A stretch of 64,000 bases of DNA, from the NCBI GenBank assembly GCA_963082975.1, contig OY720348.1, forward strand, positions 55,145,564-55,209,563, in the 5' to 3' direction. The translations under genes were made by a program, and so were the position numbers. Positions 19,362 through 30,900 of the stretch are shown here, in pieces. Origin of the DNA: Labia minor. Its lineage: Eukaryota > Arthropoda > Insecta > Dermaptera > Spongiphoridae. The notes beneath the pieces are model-generated. The model did no database searches and had not been told where the DNA came from. It saw nothing but the letters and a program-made list of their open reading frames with translations. How positions within the stretch are numbered: position 1 is the stretch's first letter; every line of letters begins with the position of its first letter.

Positions 19362-19708
19362 TGTTGATATAATTGTATTTAATTTTTCACAATTTGTCTC
19401 ATTTGATATCAACTTAATATCAAAAATCTTTAACTTTATATTATATCTAAATTTTAATCCTAAGTATTGTTATTTGGTCCTTTATTAAATTTTATATTCA
19501 GTTGCATAAAACATTCTGTTTTATTTAATCAATCCTATTTTTATTTCATTGTTTCTTTCCAGAAATTTGGATAGGAATAGTTTCGATTTAAAGGTACCTA
19601 AAGCATCTTTGTTGAGTTAACAAGATCCGATTTTCGCTTTTCCATTAGGCACACCCCTTTTTATATTTCATTAATTAATTTCAATACAGTTTTGTCGTGT
19701 TCTGAACA
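19362..19708 (+). repeat. Candidate 5' LTR of the BEL/Pao element
   Basis: 347 bp beginning TGTTGATA and ending GAACA, directly before the primer-binding motif. The length is identical in all three units. Without a matching 3' LTR the borders are inferred from TG...CA and position only. Starts 20 bp after the inverted duplicate. Confidence 0.45.
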
Positions 19709-19717
19709 AAATACGAC

Positions 19718-19724
19718 TGGCGAC
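19718..19724 (+). promoter_or_regulatory. Primer-binding motif TGGCGAC
   Basis: TGG, complementary to a tRNA CCA end, opens the usual LTR-retrotransposon primer-binding site. Sits 9 bp after the inferred LTR end, a slightly long gap that leaves the LTR border open by a few bases. Confidence 0.55.
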
Positions 19725-20032
19725 TTACTCTTTTATATACCTATCTTTATTTTCCTTCCATATCACGGTCATTCCAATCTAAGATAACTTTCCATTGGCT
19801 AGTTATCTTCAAACCCCCCCCCCCCCCAACAGCTTCCAGTTTCGAATTATTTCCCTTTCGGGTCGTAATAAGGGCTTTAAGCCGTGTTATAGTGACGACA
19901 CGCTGACAGGACAGGTGCGATTTTATCGATACCCTGTCTCCTTATAATCGAAATTTTCTTGTTTTTTTTCTCGAGAGAAACACATTAATTATAAATTTTG
20001 AAATTTATTAAATTCTATCTTTTCTTAACACT
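19725..20032 (+). other. 5' leader of the BEL/Pao element with poly-C tract
   Basis: Untranslated stretch before gag. A run of 14 C (19814-19827) becomes 16 in unit 2 and 12 in unit 3. Confidence 0.6.
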
Positions 20033-21109
20033 ATGGCTAAGGCAAGTTTCAAACAGGCAACTAGTCTATGGGCATTCATTTCAACGGATGTCCAATTCGT
20101 TAAAGATTTTAAAAAAAAGTTGATATCAGACAATTGTAATCATGTAAATGAATTTATAAATAATTGTTCTGAAACAGTTCAGAAGTTGGATAAATTTATT
20201 AATTTTATTTTAGATAATAATTTACATTCAAATGCATGTGAAACCGAGTTTAAAGAGGCTTGTGAAGCACGTTTGCTTTTGAAACATATGCTAGTCGATG
20301 CAAAGGCTTTACCAGAAGTGAAACCCATTCCAGCCGAACACAAAATGGCGGCTGCTGTCCCCACCCTCCCTAAACTTAACATTGAGCGTTTCGGAGGAGA
20401 TATCCTCAGTTACACAGCTTTCAAGCAGCAATTTGACTGCTCTATCACTAACAACGTTCAACTGGGCGGGATCGACAAGCTCAAATACTTAAGAAGCTAT
20501 CTTCATTCAGAAGCTTATTGTTTAATAAGCCATCTCAGCTTATCAGATGGCAATTTTGAGGTTGCACTGGCAATCCTCGATCAACATTACAATCAGCGGC
20601 GCACACTTGTTTACGCGCATATTTCCGCTTTATACAACTTTCCTAAAGTTTCAGCCCCGAATAAACACGAGTATTCAAAACTATGCTCAACCGTTTTGCA
20701 ATTAATTTCGGAGCTGGGTGCACTGAAGATAGAAACCACTACTTGGAGCCCGATGCTGGGCCTATGGATTCTTGACAAGCTGCCACCTGCTGTTAAGGAC
20801 CAGTTTCTAATGCAACTTCCGGATGATAATGTTATACCTGAAGTTGAATCCATTCTTCAATATATTCAGAAGATGGCCAAGTTCACAGCTGACAAGGAGC
20901 GAGAAGGCAGTCATATTAAAAATAAGCTAAGTTATCCTCTTTCTAAAAAACCAAGTTACAAAAAACAAAGCAATTATAAAAAATTTTACTTGAAATCTAA
21001 TTATACAAATTCTAAAAATGTTGGTTCTAGTAAAATTAACTCAAAATTTCTATGTTTTCTTTGTAAGAAAGACCACTTAATTTTTAAATGTCCTGAGTTT
21101 ATTAATTGA
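20033..21109 (+). CDS. BEL/Pao gag, ending at an in-frame TGA
   Basis: 358 codons from ATG (MAKASFKQATSLWAF). The middle has the Pao-type capsid pattern (PKLNIERFGGD, YTAFKQQFD, KLKYLRSYL, LDQHYNQRR) that builds the particle. A basic Lys/Ser-rich stretch follows, then one CX2CX3HX4C zinc knuckle (21053-21091, CFLCKKDHLIFKC). The TGA at 21107-21109 comes only a few residues later. The same frame then continues into further Cys/His residues and the protease, so in most BEL/Pao elements this would be one gag-pol polyprotein. ATG at 20033 is the only good start. Confidence 0.9.
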   Translation: MAKASFKQATSLWAFISTDVQFVKDFKKKLISDNCNHVNEFINNCSETVQKLDKFINFILDNNLHSNACETEFKEACEARLLLKHMLVDAKALPEVKPIPAEHKMAAAVPTLPKLNIERFGGDILSYTAFKQQFDCSITNNVQLGGIDKLKYLRSYLHSEAYCLISHLSLSDGNFEVALAILDQHYNQRRTLVYAHISALYNFPKVSAPNKHEYSKLCSTVLQLISELGALKIETTTWSPMLGLWILDKLPPAVKDQFLMQLPDDNVIPEVESILQYIQKMAKFTADKEREGSHIKNKLSYPLSKKPSYKKQSNYKKFYLKSNYTNSKNVGSSKINSKFLCFLCKKDHLIFKCPEFIN

Positions 21110-24100
21110 ACAGTTCAAAAGAGGTGTGACTTTTGTCAAGCCAATAACTTATGTAAAGTATGCTTGTCTAGACATAATGGAAAATGCAAATCATTAAACT
21201 CTTGTCAAATATGTCAAAACAGACACTCATCCTTTTTGCACTTTTCTAGGTCTAATAACAACACCGTCAGGGAGCAGAGAGAGAGAGACAATGATTCATC
21301 GTCAAACGCCAAGGAGTCACCCGTCGGCGGGGAGCTGGAACCGCGGACGCAAAATTCGTCATCGCGTGATGTTTATCACCTTAAGGATGACAGCGAAATT
21401 TTACTTTCAAAAGTTTCCATGAGGGTATTCACTCCAGGTGGTATTGCCATTATTCTTCCATGTTTCATAGACTCTGGTTCACAAATAAGCGCTATAAGCC
21501 ATGGTGTTGCGTCCTCTCTTAATCTGCCTTTAATCCCCCATAAAATGTCCATTGGCGGAATAGACAATTCATTTTCTATTCAGTCAAAATATAAAGTAAA
21601 TTTGAACTGTCAATCGACAGTCAATGATTTTGAATTTTCCCATTTATTCCAGGTTATTGATTCAATTCAAACAGTTATACCCTCAAATTATTTAAATTCT
21701 AATCAATTTGATTTCGTTAAGAATTTCCCCTGGGCTGATCCCAATTACTGTATCCCCACAAAAGTTAAAATTATCATTGGGTCTGATTTAATACCATTAA
21801 TATTGAAATCTCATAACATTCTAAGTCCCAATAAATCCATTGTAGCAATAGACACCAAATTAGGTTGGACCTTTTGTGGTCGAGCATCACACGAGTCCAG
21901 CATTAATCATATTGTAACTCAATCTTCTGAACAAATAGAAGATAACACTTTGGACAAGAATCATGACCTTATTTTGAAATTATTTGAAATGGACCAAATG
22001 GGTCTATCTACAAAGATAGACTCGAACAACGAGGTGGAGAAACATTTTGTTAAAAATGTAAAATTATTAAATTCTGGCCATCTCGAAGTAGATCTACCTT
22101 TTGTTAATAGTTCTAAACCGTTGGGACAATCCTTTAACAAGGCTTTGCAAGTTTTTAACAGTTTAGAAAGGAAAATGTCTAAAGACAAGTCCTTATTTAT
22201 CGAATATCATGATTACATGAAGAATATGCTTAATCAAGGCTTCATGGAAAGGGTAGGCCCCCTCTCGTGTCATAACCATGCCCAAAAGAATAGCTTTTAC
22301 CTGCCTCATCACGTGATTTATAAAAAATCAAATCACTCCATGAGAGTCGTGATGAATGGCAGTTGCCCATCTTCTAATCATTTATCATTAAATTCTATTT
22401 TATCCATTGGCCCACCCCTCCAAAATGACTTGAGATTGATTTTACTCAAGTCGCGATTAAATTCTATTTTATTATCTACTGACATAGTTAGCATGTATCT
22501 TATGATTTCAATTAACCCCACACATAGGTATTTCCTAAGAATTATTTGGAAATTACCTGAAGACGATCATGCACAGATTTTTCGCATGTGTCGTCTCCCC
22601 TTCGGATTAGCTTGTAGTGCATTTTTAGCGGTTCGCTGTTTATTTTATCTTGCTGACAAGCATAAGTCGACTCACCCGTTGGCTTATCGAGTTTTTAAGC
22701 AAAATTCTTACTTGGATGATTTTATCATCACTGCATCCTCATCGGATGAATTGATTAAAATTGTCAATCAATTAGTGGATCTTTTGAAAACTTATAATTT
22801 TTTACTTAACAAATGGTCCACTAATGACCAAAATATTTTAGACTATTTATTGAATCATTTTAATCAAAATGACAATATTAAATATAATCCCATTCACTCT
22901 TCCACTAAATTATTGGGAGTGATGTGGAGCCCAAGTAATGACAGATTTCTTTTTGATATTCCTGACGTGTCTGTCAACGTTTTAACTAAACGCTCTTTGC
23001 TTTCGCTTACAGCGTCTCATTGGGACCCAATTGGAATTGTTTCCCCTGTTACAATATCCCTTCGGATATTATTACAAGTGGCTTGGAAGTCACCTTTAAA
23101 ATTGGGCTGGGATGACCCCTTGCCAGATAACATACAATCCTTTTGGTTGAAATTTAAATCAGAATACCCTTTACTTTCAAATTATAACATCCCACATCTA
23201 TTAATTCACCCTTTAGGCAAAACATTTAAAATTTTCGCTTTTAGCGATGCAAGTGAGTCAGCATACGGATTTTGCTCGTATCCTGTATCCTTTGACCAAA
23301 ACAATCTCATATTATCATCTGTTTTCTTGTTATCTCGCTTTAGGGTATCCCCTATAAAAAAAATGTCAATTGCAAGATTAGAATTAGCTGCGTATTCTTT
23401 AATGTGTCAGTCGATCAACTTTATTTACCCATCTTTCGAAGTTCCTATTGACAGAATCCACTTGTTTAGTGATTCTAAAGTTGTTTTAAGTTGGGTCCTT
23501 TCCGATCCCAACCGATTTAAAACTTACATTTCCAATCGAATAACTCATATACAAAATTTAGACTTTTCTCCCACTCATTCTTATATATCTACTGAATTGA
23601 ATCCTGCTGATTTAGCCACTAGGTCAATCAGCATTTCTAAATTTATATCTAATCCTTTATGGCAAACAGGTCCATTGGATATTTATTCAAATGTATTACC
23701 TTTTGATAAAAGCTTATGTGCTAATGCACTTGATCATTCTTTATTAGAAGAAAAGGCTGATGCCTCCTTATTTATTTTATCCCTAAAAAATAAGTTTAAC
23801 TATATTGAAAATTTTATACAAAATTATTCCTCCTTTTATAAATTAGTTATTCATATTGCCACTTGGCACAAGTATTTTGAATATCTTAAGTTTAAACTAG
23901 CGGCCTCTAAAAGCAATTCTCAAATTAAGAATTGTTTCAATGGTTTAACTTCAGAGGATTTAAATCGAGCTAAATTGTTTTTAATAAAAAATGCTCAGAA
24001 TTTCTATTATTCCCAGGACATCAAAAATTTGTCACAAAACAAAGATGTCGAAAACTCATCTCTTAAATTGCTTTCACCTTTTTTAGACAGTGAAAATTAT

Positions 24101-25264
24101 TTGCGCTTAGGTGGGCGTATAAATAAATCCAAATTTTCTTACAATTTTAAACACCCATATTTACTCCCCTCTGAGAGTTTCTTAATCCCTCTTTTAATTC
24201 GTTATTATCACTTGCGTACCATGCATATGGGACCTAGCGCCCTTCAGGCATTTCTTAATAGCCATTTGTGGATTCCTCGACGTCGAAAACTCATTCGAAA
24301 AGTCTGTTTCGATTGCATTACTTGCAAGGCTCAGAAATCACAAAATGTTAAAACCCCTATAGGTGATTTACCTATTGACAGGTTAAACATAGCACCCAAT
24401 TTTTCAACTGTCATGATCGATTATGCCGGTCCTTTTGAAGCCTCTTTAGTTAGAAAAAAGGGTCAAATTTATGTAAAAACTTATGCTTTACTATTCAAAT
24501 GTCTTGTTACAAAAGGGGTGCATATTGAATTGTGTTATGATCTTACCACCTCTTCCTTTATGAACGCTTTTAAACGTTTTGTAGCACGACGAGGTTGCCC
24601 TCGCAAAATTTATTCCGATAACGCCACTACCTTTGTTTCGGCCAGTAAAATTTTAAAGTCTGATTATAAATATTTAATAACACAATTTCAGAACCCGCTA
24701 TTTAAAAATTATCTTTTAGAACATAATATTGATTGGCATTTTTCACCTCCCCTGTCCCCTCATATGAACGGATTAATAGAGAACGCAGTCAAGGCACTTA
24801 AATTTCATCTCAAAAGAGTTACGTCAAATCTAAAATTTTCCGTCTCCGAGCTGTCTACCCTCTTGGATGTAGCCGAGTCATTCATTAACATGCGTCCTCT
24901 GTTTCATATCCTTGCAGACGACGGTGAGGTTGATATCTTAACCCCTTCACATTTTTTGCTTTCTAAACCTGTTTCTCTTTCTCTGGCCTCAGATGGTTTT
25001 GTGGAGAATATAAATTTAAGTACTAGATATAAAATGGTTCAGAATGTAACTTCGCAATTGTGGCGCACCTGGTCTAAATCATATGTTGCCCAATTGCAAC
25101 TTAAAGCCAAAGTAAAAAATTGTACAAATTTAAATGTAAACGACATTGTTTTGATCAAAGACCTGTCTTTGATACCTAACAACTGGGTAAAAGGTCGAGT
25201 GGTGAAATTATATTACAAATTTTTTTTAGATGGCTTGAACTATTCCAAGACAAAGAGAGTGTAA
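21110..25264 (+). CDS. BEL/Pao pol: Cys/His region, aspartic protease, RT, RNase H, integrase
   Basis: Same frame as gag; no ATG near its start, so it needs readthrough of the TGA or is dead. Order: Cys/His-rich remainder (KRCDFCQANNLC, CQICQNRHSSFLH); aspartic protease with DSGSQ (21470-21484) and IIGSDLIPLIL; the KLGWTFCG linker; reverse transcriptase with RVVMNGSCPS, STDIVSMYLM, RMCRLPFGLACSAF and catalytic YLDD (22709-22720); RNase H from FAFSDASESAYGF (Asp 23246) through SIARLELAAY to SDSKVVLSWV. Integrase has an HHCC zinc site (about 24208-24327), D at 24419, D at 24617 and E at 24779. The C-terminal DUF5641-like domain is cut short and finishes in R1 sequence. No other stop or frameshift. 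Confidence 0.93.
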   Translation, partial: TVQKRCDFCQANNLCKVCLSRHNGKCKSLNSCQICQNRHSSFLHFSRSNNNTVREQRERDNDSSSNAKESPVGGELEPRTQNSSSRDVYHLKDDSEILLSKVSMRVFTPGGIAIILPCFIDSGSQISAISHGVASSLNLPLIPHKMSIGGIDNSFSIQSKYKVNLNCQSTVNDFEFSHLFQVIDSIQTVIPSNYLNSNQFDFVKNFPWADPNYCIPTKVKIIIGSDLIPLILKSHNILSPNKSIVAIDTKLGWTFCGRASHESSINHIVTQSSEQIEDNTLDKNHDLILKLFEMDQMGLSTKIDSNNEVEKHFVKNVKLLNSGHLEVDLPFVNSSKPLGQSFNKALQVFNSLERKMSKDKSLFIEYHDYMKNMLNQGFMERVGPLSCHNHAQKNSFYLPHHVIYKKSNHSMRVVMNGSCPSSNHLSLNSILSIGPPLQNDLRLILLKSRLNSILLSTDIVSMYLMISINPTHRYFLRIIWKLPEDDHAQIFRMCRLPFGLACSAFLAVRCLFYLADKHKSTHPLAYRVFKQNSYLDDFIITASSSDELIKIVNQLVDLLKTYNFLLNKWSTNDQNILDYLLNHFNQNDNIKYNPIHSSTKLLGVMWSPSNDRFLFDIPDVSVNVLTKRSLLSLTASHWDPIGIVSPVTISLRILLQVAWKSPLKLGWDDPLPDNIQSFWLKFKSEYPLLSNYNIPHLLIHPLGKTFKIFAFSDASESAYGFCSYPVSFDQNNLILSSVFLLSRFRVSPIKKMSIARLELAAYSLMCQSINFIYPSFEVPIDRIHLFSDSKVVLSWVLSDPNRFKTYISNRITHIQNLDFSPTHSYISTELNPADLATRSISISKFISNPLWQTGPLDIYSNVLPFDKSLCANALDHSLLEEKADASLFILSLKNKFNYIENFIQNYSSFYKLVIHIATWHKYFEYLKFKLAASKSNSQIKNCFNGLTSEDLNRAKLFLIKNAQNFYYSQDIKNLSQNKDVENSSLKLLSPFLDSENYLRLGGRINKSKFSYNFKHPYLLPSESFLIPLLIRYYHLRTMHMGPSALQAFLNSHLWIPRRRKLIRKVCFDCITCKAQKSQNVKTPIGDLPIDRLNIAPNFSTVMIDYAGPFEASLVRKKGQIYVKTYALLFKCLVTKGVHIELCYDLTTSSFMNAFKRFVARRGCPRKIYSDNATTFVSASKILKSDYKYLITQFQNPLFKNYLLEHNIDWHFSPPLSPHMNGLIENAVKALKFHLKRVTSNLKFSVSELSTLLDVAESFINMRPLFHILADDGEVDILTPSHFLLSKPVSLSLASDGFVENINLSTRYKMVQNVTSQLWRTWSKSYVAQLQLKAKVKNCTNLNVNDIVLIKDLSLIPNNWVKGRVVKLYYKFFLDGLNYSKTKRV

Positions 25265-25483
25265 ATTTTGGTGATAATGTGTCTGTTTGTGCGCGTCAGT
25301 AATGGCTACCAAACTAATCCACGTTTTACCGCTAGTATTAATTTCTCCAATTACTTGGGGGGTGGGAGTGGGGCAGGGGAAGAGGGGAGAGGCGCCAAAA
25401 AGTTCTATTAATCCAATAGGTTACATTACGAATCAGAAAATAAACTTATCATATTATCTATTCGTCAATTCAATAGGATCATG

Positions 25484-25533
<50 letters not shown>

Positions 25534-25674
25534 TCATTTCTTTTCATATTAAATAAGTGAAATTTTATAAATACTATGTATATACTAGCTGCTTAGAGCG
25601 CCTTCGGCGCTCTTCACACCTAGACGGGGGCTCCGCCCCCTGTACCCCCGAGTGTTACATAGTATTTGGTTGAA
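25214..25674 (+). repeat. R1 repeat, copy c (pol-linked, unit 2 start)
   Basis: Matches copy a. The TA tract is a single long run here instead of two interrupted ones. Confidence 0.8.
25569..25667 (+). other. 99-nt cloverleaf-like palindromic element, copy 3
   Basis: Outer arms and both GC hairpins identical to copy 1; exact same length. Confidence 0.85.
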
Positions 25675-25817
25675 AGTAGTAAAAGGTTTTCATCCATTTT
25701 GTTTCAATCAGTATATTACATAAAACATTCATTTCTTTTTGTGGTCTTATTTAAAATATATTTTAATTTAATCAGTAAATTAATTATATATATATATTAT
25801 TATTGTATATTTTATAT

Positions 25818-26176
25818 CTATCTATCTATGTCGCTCAAAGATACTCGAAAGTTCTTGGCCACATTTCTCCAAATGTCCCTATCCTGAGCCCTTGTCCCAT
25901 CTCTCTTACGCCCCTTCCTACGCGTCCTTGGTTTTCCAAGCGGACGTTTTCCAATCGGTCTCTCCCCACCAATATCTTTTTCCTCTCCCATTCTAGCCAC
26001 GTGCCCTGCCTATCGCAACTTTTTCCCTTTTATAACCCTAACTATTTCTGAAGGTGCAGAGGTCATGCAATTTCTTGTTATGCAGTCTCCCCCATTCCCC
26101 GGTGACCTCATCTTTCTTTGGCCAATAAATGCAGGCAAGAATTCTATTCTCAAATACTCTGATAATGCAACAGGCA
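25818..26176 (-). pseudogene. Decayed LINE reverse transcriptase fragment, unit 2
   Basis: Same fragment, frameshift and TAG as at 2382-2740. Confidence 0.8.
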
Positions 26177-26199
26177 AAATAATTTTTTTATATATTCCC

Positions 26200-27666
26200 T
26201 TTGATAATAATTTTGATGAGATAAGCCTCTTTATTGCAAGATAACAGGCGTTTCCCGATTGCAACCCCGAATTAAATTCTTCTCAAATATTATTATCCTT
26301 CGTGATTACATTCAATTTTTCTACATATTCAAATTCTACATTTTGTATATTAAGATTTTGTATGTTAATACCTGTCCTCTTTGTTACGAAATATTTTTTC
26401 TTATCACTATTAATTTCAAACCTCCATTAATTTTTCCTCGCTATCTGTAATTGCAATTGCCGAATCTCCTATTATATTTAAGTCGTCCTTGTAACCTAAT
26501 AGTTTACAATTGATTTCCGCATCTTATTTTTTCTTTAGTACCTTTAAGACAAATATTAAGATCAAAATATGAAAAAGTTTATGCTGATCTATATTGAGTC
26601 ATGTGTATGTTTTACTAAATTCTACAAATAATAGTGAACAGAAATATTGAATTCGCGATTTTTTTCCTAATATCTGTCATAATGAAAATATCTTAATTAA
26701 TGTTGGTCGATTTGGCCTGAACCCGCAATGATATCTTCTAATATTTCCTCCGCCTATGGTTCTTAAGTATTGTATATGTTATAATAGTGAAATAGAGTAT
26801 AATATTTCTTGATCATTACATTTTGGTATTTTATTTTCATTGCTAGATTATTATTGAATATTTTTAATTATAATGAAATTTGAGAAAATGCAAAAATAGA
26901 GACTTGAGACAATTTATAAAAATTAACGGTATAAAACTATAGATAAATTGCCAATATATACATTTATTAAGTTCATTTATTAATTTTTTTAGATCATAGT
27001 TATTTTCCTCCTTTAAATGAAACTTATCTAATTCTGTGGTGCTAGGGGATTTGAAAATTATTAGTCGCAATATGAAGATTTCGCTTACAGTTTCTGTCAT
27101 GTCCGACCTCCGTCCAACAGTTATTTCCCTCAAGTTTCTTGCTTCTCTAAATCATGTGATCTATATATTTAATTTTTTTGATTCATTGTAATAAAATTTA
27201 AACAAATAAAAATTTTCTCTTTGTTAATTTATATAAATTTCAATTTAAACTGATTGTGAGTGATACGCTTTGCCAATACTCTGAATAATTTGTTTATAGA
27301 AATATTGAATGTTCTTAGCGAGATTTTTTAACCTTTCACTTTCCAATAGAAAAGAAGAAATATTCAAATTTATAGAAAGAATAAATAAAAATTAAGTTAA
27401 ATATGATCTAAATATTTTATTAAATTAATTAAAATGGGAACTTTTAGAATAAATTATCTAATTGAATTGATATTTGAATATTAGAATTTAAAATAAAAAG
27501 TGAAATATTACAATAATTCTTTGATTGGGAATCGCTAGATAATTCATTGTTTAAAATGCTTCCGATAGGGACAGTGAGCCGATAGATGCTCTTGAATGAA
27601 CAACACGGAGAATTATATAAACTTTAAAAAATTAATTCCTGCGGTTATTGATTAGATTATAATAAA
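26200..27666. other. AT-rich stretch without a recognisable gene, unit 2
   Basis: Counterpart of 2765-4230. Carries unit 2-private bases such as ctgtcctc near 26373. Confidence 0.5.
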
Positions 27667-27796
27667 ATGTATAGCCTATGTTACTCTAGAGGTATATAAG
27701 AATATTGTGATGTAATTTCATAGAAATCGGTTCAGCTAAATTCAGAGTCTATAAAATAGTAATTTTCCGGACAGACCGAAAGACAGACAGACAGAC
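27667..27796 (+). repeat. SINE/RTE-like repeat tail, unit 2
   Basis: Copy of the tail with (GACA)n at 4231-4360. Confidence 0.5.
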
Positions 27797-27892
27797 ATGA
27801 AAAATTCTAAAGTCACTTTTGGATTCTAGAGGTCATGAAACGCGAAGATATGCAAAAATTTTTAAATTCTGAGCAATGTGCAGACAAAAACC

Positions 27893-27931
<39 letters not shown>

Positions 27932-30900
27932 ATAAGATAATGTCTATGTGGTTGAATTTATCAAATATCATATGGATTGAAATTAAAATAAGAAAAAATC
28001 TCGAGGAATCAAGTTAGTTCATAGTATGCATTGGCTGTCTACGTACAAGGGGCTTCTATCCAAAACTCTTTTCAAGTTTTCTATTCTTTACAAACTTAAT
28101 TAAAAAGAATGACAAATTCCTATCTAGCATTGAATAGTAGAATATAATTTAATAATTAGATAGAATCAATAAAAAAAGAAATAAGAAATTGGTTGGAAAA
28201 ATCTAATACAAGTAATAATTGAAAAAATATGGAGTGTCTCCACTCGATTATCTCGCTAATTAGAATCCTAAAATATGATATTTAATATTAAATATCTTCT
28301 TCATCTAAATTTACAATTTACATTATTTGTAGCATATCTCAAATTTCAAATAAACGTAATTCTCTTTATATTTAATCAAATTTAAAGCATATTCTTTCTA
28401 TAAGATATTGGAAATAAAAAATTCATTGCGTTCTTTTTAAAAGTTTGATGTGTATCTTTAGAAGAATTTCAGGAGTTTTCCAAAACTATCATCATTAAGG
28501 AATATTCATATTAATTTTATAAATTTTATATACTTTTGAAAAAATATTATACTGATTTAATACATATCCCGCCATCTATTGCGATTAGTGTTGACTACAT
28601 TTAAAAGTTTTATATTAAAATATTATTTTCAATATTATTCATTAAGTATATACATATATATAGCAATAATTAAAATTAAATAAATTTAAATTAAACTGAT
28701 TTAATAGTAAAATAATTATCCTTCTATTAAAGGAGAAATACTAAGGAATAAATCAAAAGAATTGAAAAAAATCTCTCAACCAAGAACTGAAATCTAATTT
28801 CTAAATTATGATGAAATTCAAATATCTTGTTATATACTAAGGGTATATTTTATCATTATCATCTATAATATACTATAAAATTAAAAATTAAAATATATAA
28901 TAAATACATATACAATACTTACAATGGATTGATTAATGGTAGGTAATGGAGTCGACAAACACTTCAACCGGATCATCGTCTTGAATCCCTGGAAAACAAA
29001 GACTAATATGAAATAATGTTTTCCTGGAATAATTGATATTGGAAATCTACTCACCTTTTTAATGGAACCGTAAAAGTGAAAGATTGCCATCAACATCGAT
29101 CGATGATACATGAAAAACAAGAATAAAAGACATATTTATTAAGAATGAAAATAGATTAGAATAATATTAAAATATTTCTTAAAAAAATACTTACGGCGGG
29201 GTTTTCACCCCTTGCAAATGCCCGAAGGATGATGATGATGATTTGGAAGTCATTATGTTGTTCAATCTCTCTCTTGATTCTGGAATAATGTTGGACATCA
29301 AGTAAAACTAAAAAATTAAGAAAACATTTCACTTAGTAATTTAATAAACGCGTGTAGTATCTTTATAAATTCATCAATGTAAATCTATCTAGAAATATCT
29401 ATACAAGAAATTAAACATTGTAATATACATATATCTGGATTATTTTGAAATGATATTCCATTCATAATTCTACTCACCGTTGGTACATGCGCTTATTCTC
29501 ATTAGCTTCTTCCATCATTTCTTAGTGACCAGAGTGAGAGTAGAGTCAAGACATCACAGCATCATCCACGGGTACGAACATATCTGATGGTGATAGATAA
29601 AACATATTTTGATATATTAAAAATTATTTAAAACTTTTTTTAAACTTAAAAAATAATAGTTGAAGAAGAGATAAGATAATAGTGAAATATTTTATTTTAT
29701 CCTTTTATAGAAATTTCTATAATATACCATCATTAATATTTGAAATTCAATTCAATGAATATTTATAATGTATATTATTTAATAGAAATTGGAGGATATC
29801 TATCATAGGAATAGGATTATATATGAAAAACTTAAAGAATTTTTGGACAGTAGGAGAACTTGTGTAATATTTGAAAATTTAAAATAATATTTCAATATTA
29901 ATTATTTAAAAATAGTAGAAAAAATAAATAAAATTCTTACCCATTGATTGACCATTGTTTTTTATTTTCCTTTTTAGTAACCTTCATATTAGGTAGATGA
30001 AATCTTATGCTCGCTCCATTCCCTTCAAAGTAGATCTAAAAACAAGAAATAGATTTATAATTAGTTCTGTGATTTCGAAATATTTACTTGTATATATTAT
30101 TTATTATATCCAGTATATTCTTCTATATTGTAAGTTAGAAAAATCAAAGAATAATTAATAAAAAACAAAGAAAGTTTTTTAGATTTATTTTAACATTTTT
30201 TAAGAAGAATTACTGTCACAAAAATTTAAGTTCTAACAATAAACGCCATTTAAAAATTATGTAATTTTAATTATATTTAAACATATTGATATTATTTCAT
30301 GAAATATTATAGAAATAAAAATTCAACTCACCGATAAGATGTCTTGCAGTCGTTGTGATGTGATGCGATGAACTTCTGAACTGCGACAACATACCACCAA
30401 ACCAAGTTCTTCAAATGATGCTCTTCAGACAATGAAAAGAAAAAGAAATAGAAAAAAGATCATTAGTTAGAGTTGAATAGGATAAGAGAGAATAACGTTC
30501 CAAAAAAGAGGTTATAAATTGTATTTCAATTGAAATATACATATAACCTACCGTGGAGGCTACTTCATTGCGCCCTGATGTCTTCCCTGTACAGTCTATC
30601 CTATGCCAGACCAAATTCTATGGCACGGATGGCCATCTAATAATATTTTCTATCTACGTGCAAAACACTCTTCTTGCTAGAAAAGATTGCAATCACGGAA
30701 ACGGAAAAAAAACACTCCCGAACGCGCTTATTAGACACAGTATGGTCTATTTTGTGTTTTAACTACCGAAGAAATGCGCAATTTAGAAGAAGAAGGAAAA
30801 AAAAAAGAAAAAGAAAAGCATAGATTAAGTGGGAAGCCGTTTGTGAGTATCTGTGGATCAGCTGAGAGTGACTTTGAGTTTTTGGATTACGATTGAACAC

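Larger units (their letters stand above)
1809..25264. repeat. Tandem composite unit 1 (complete, 23.5 kb)
   Basis: Everything from just after one BEL/Pao pol stop codon to the next pol stop codon. The same order of elements recurs at 25265-46827 and again from 46828. Matching landmarks lie about 23.44 kb apart between units 1 and 2 and about 45.0-45.1 kb apart between units 1 and 3 over the first half of the unit. This is the only unit carrying the 14381-15325 insertion, and the only one whose gag-pol is complete apart from a TGA. Boundaries are arbitrary because a tandem array has no natural phase. Confidence 0.9.
19362..25264 (+). mobile_element. BEL/Pao LTR retrotransposon, unit 1 (no 3' LTR found)
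   Basis: Candidate 5' LTR, primer-binding motif, leader, gag, then protease-RT-RNase H-integrase in the order typical of BEL/Pao elements. No envelope-like gene. The 3' side ends in R1, and no copy of 19362-19708 follows pol, so the element is probably non-functional in place. Confidence 0.85.
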
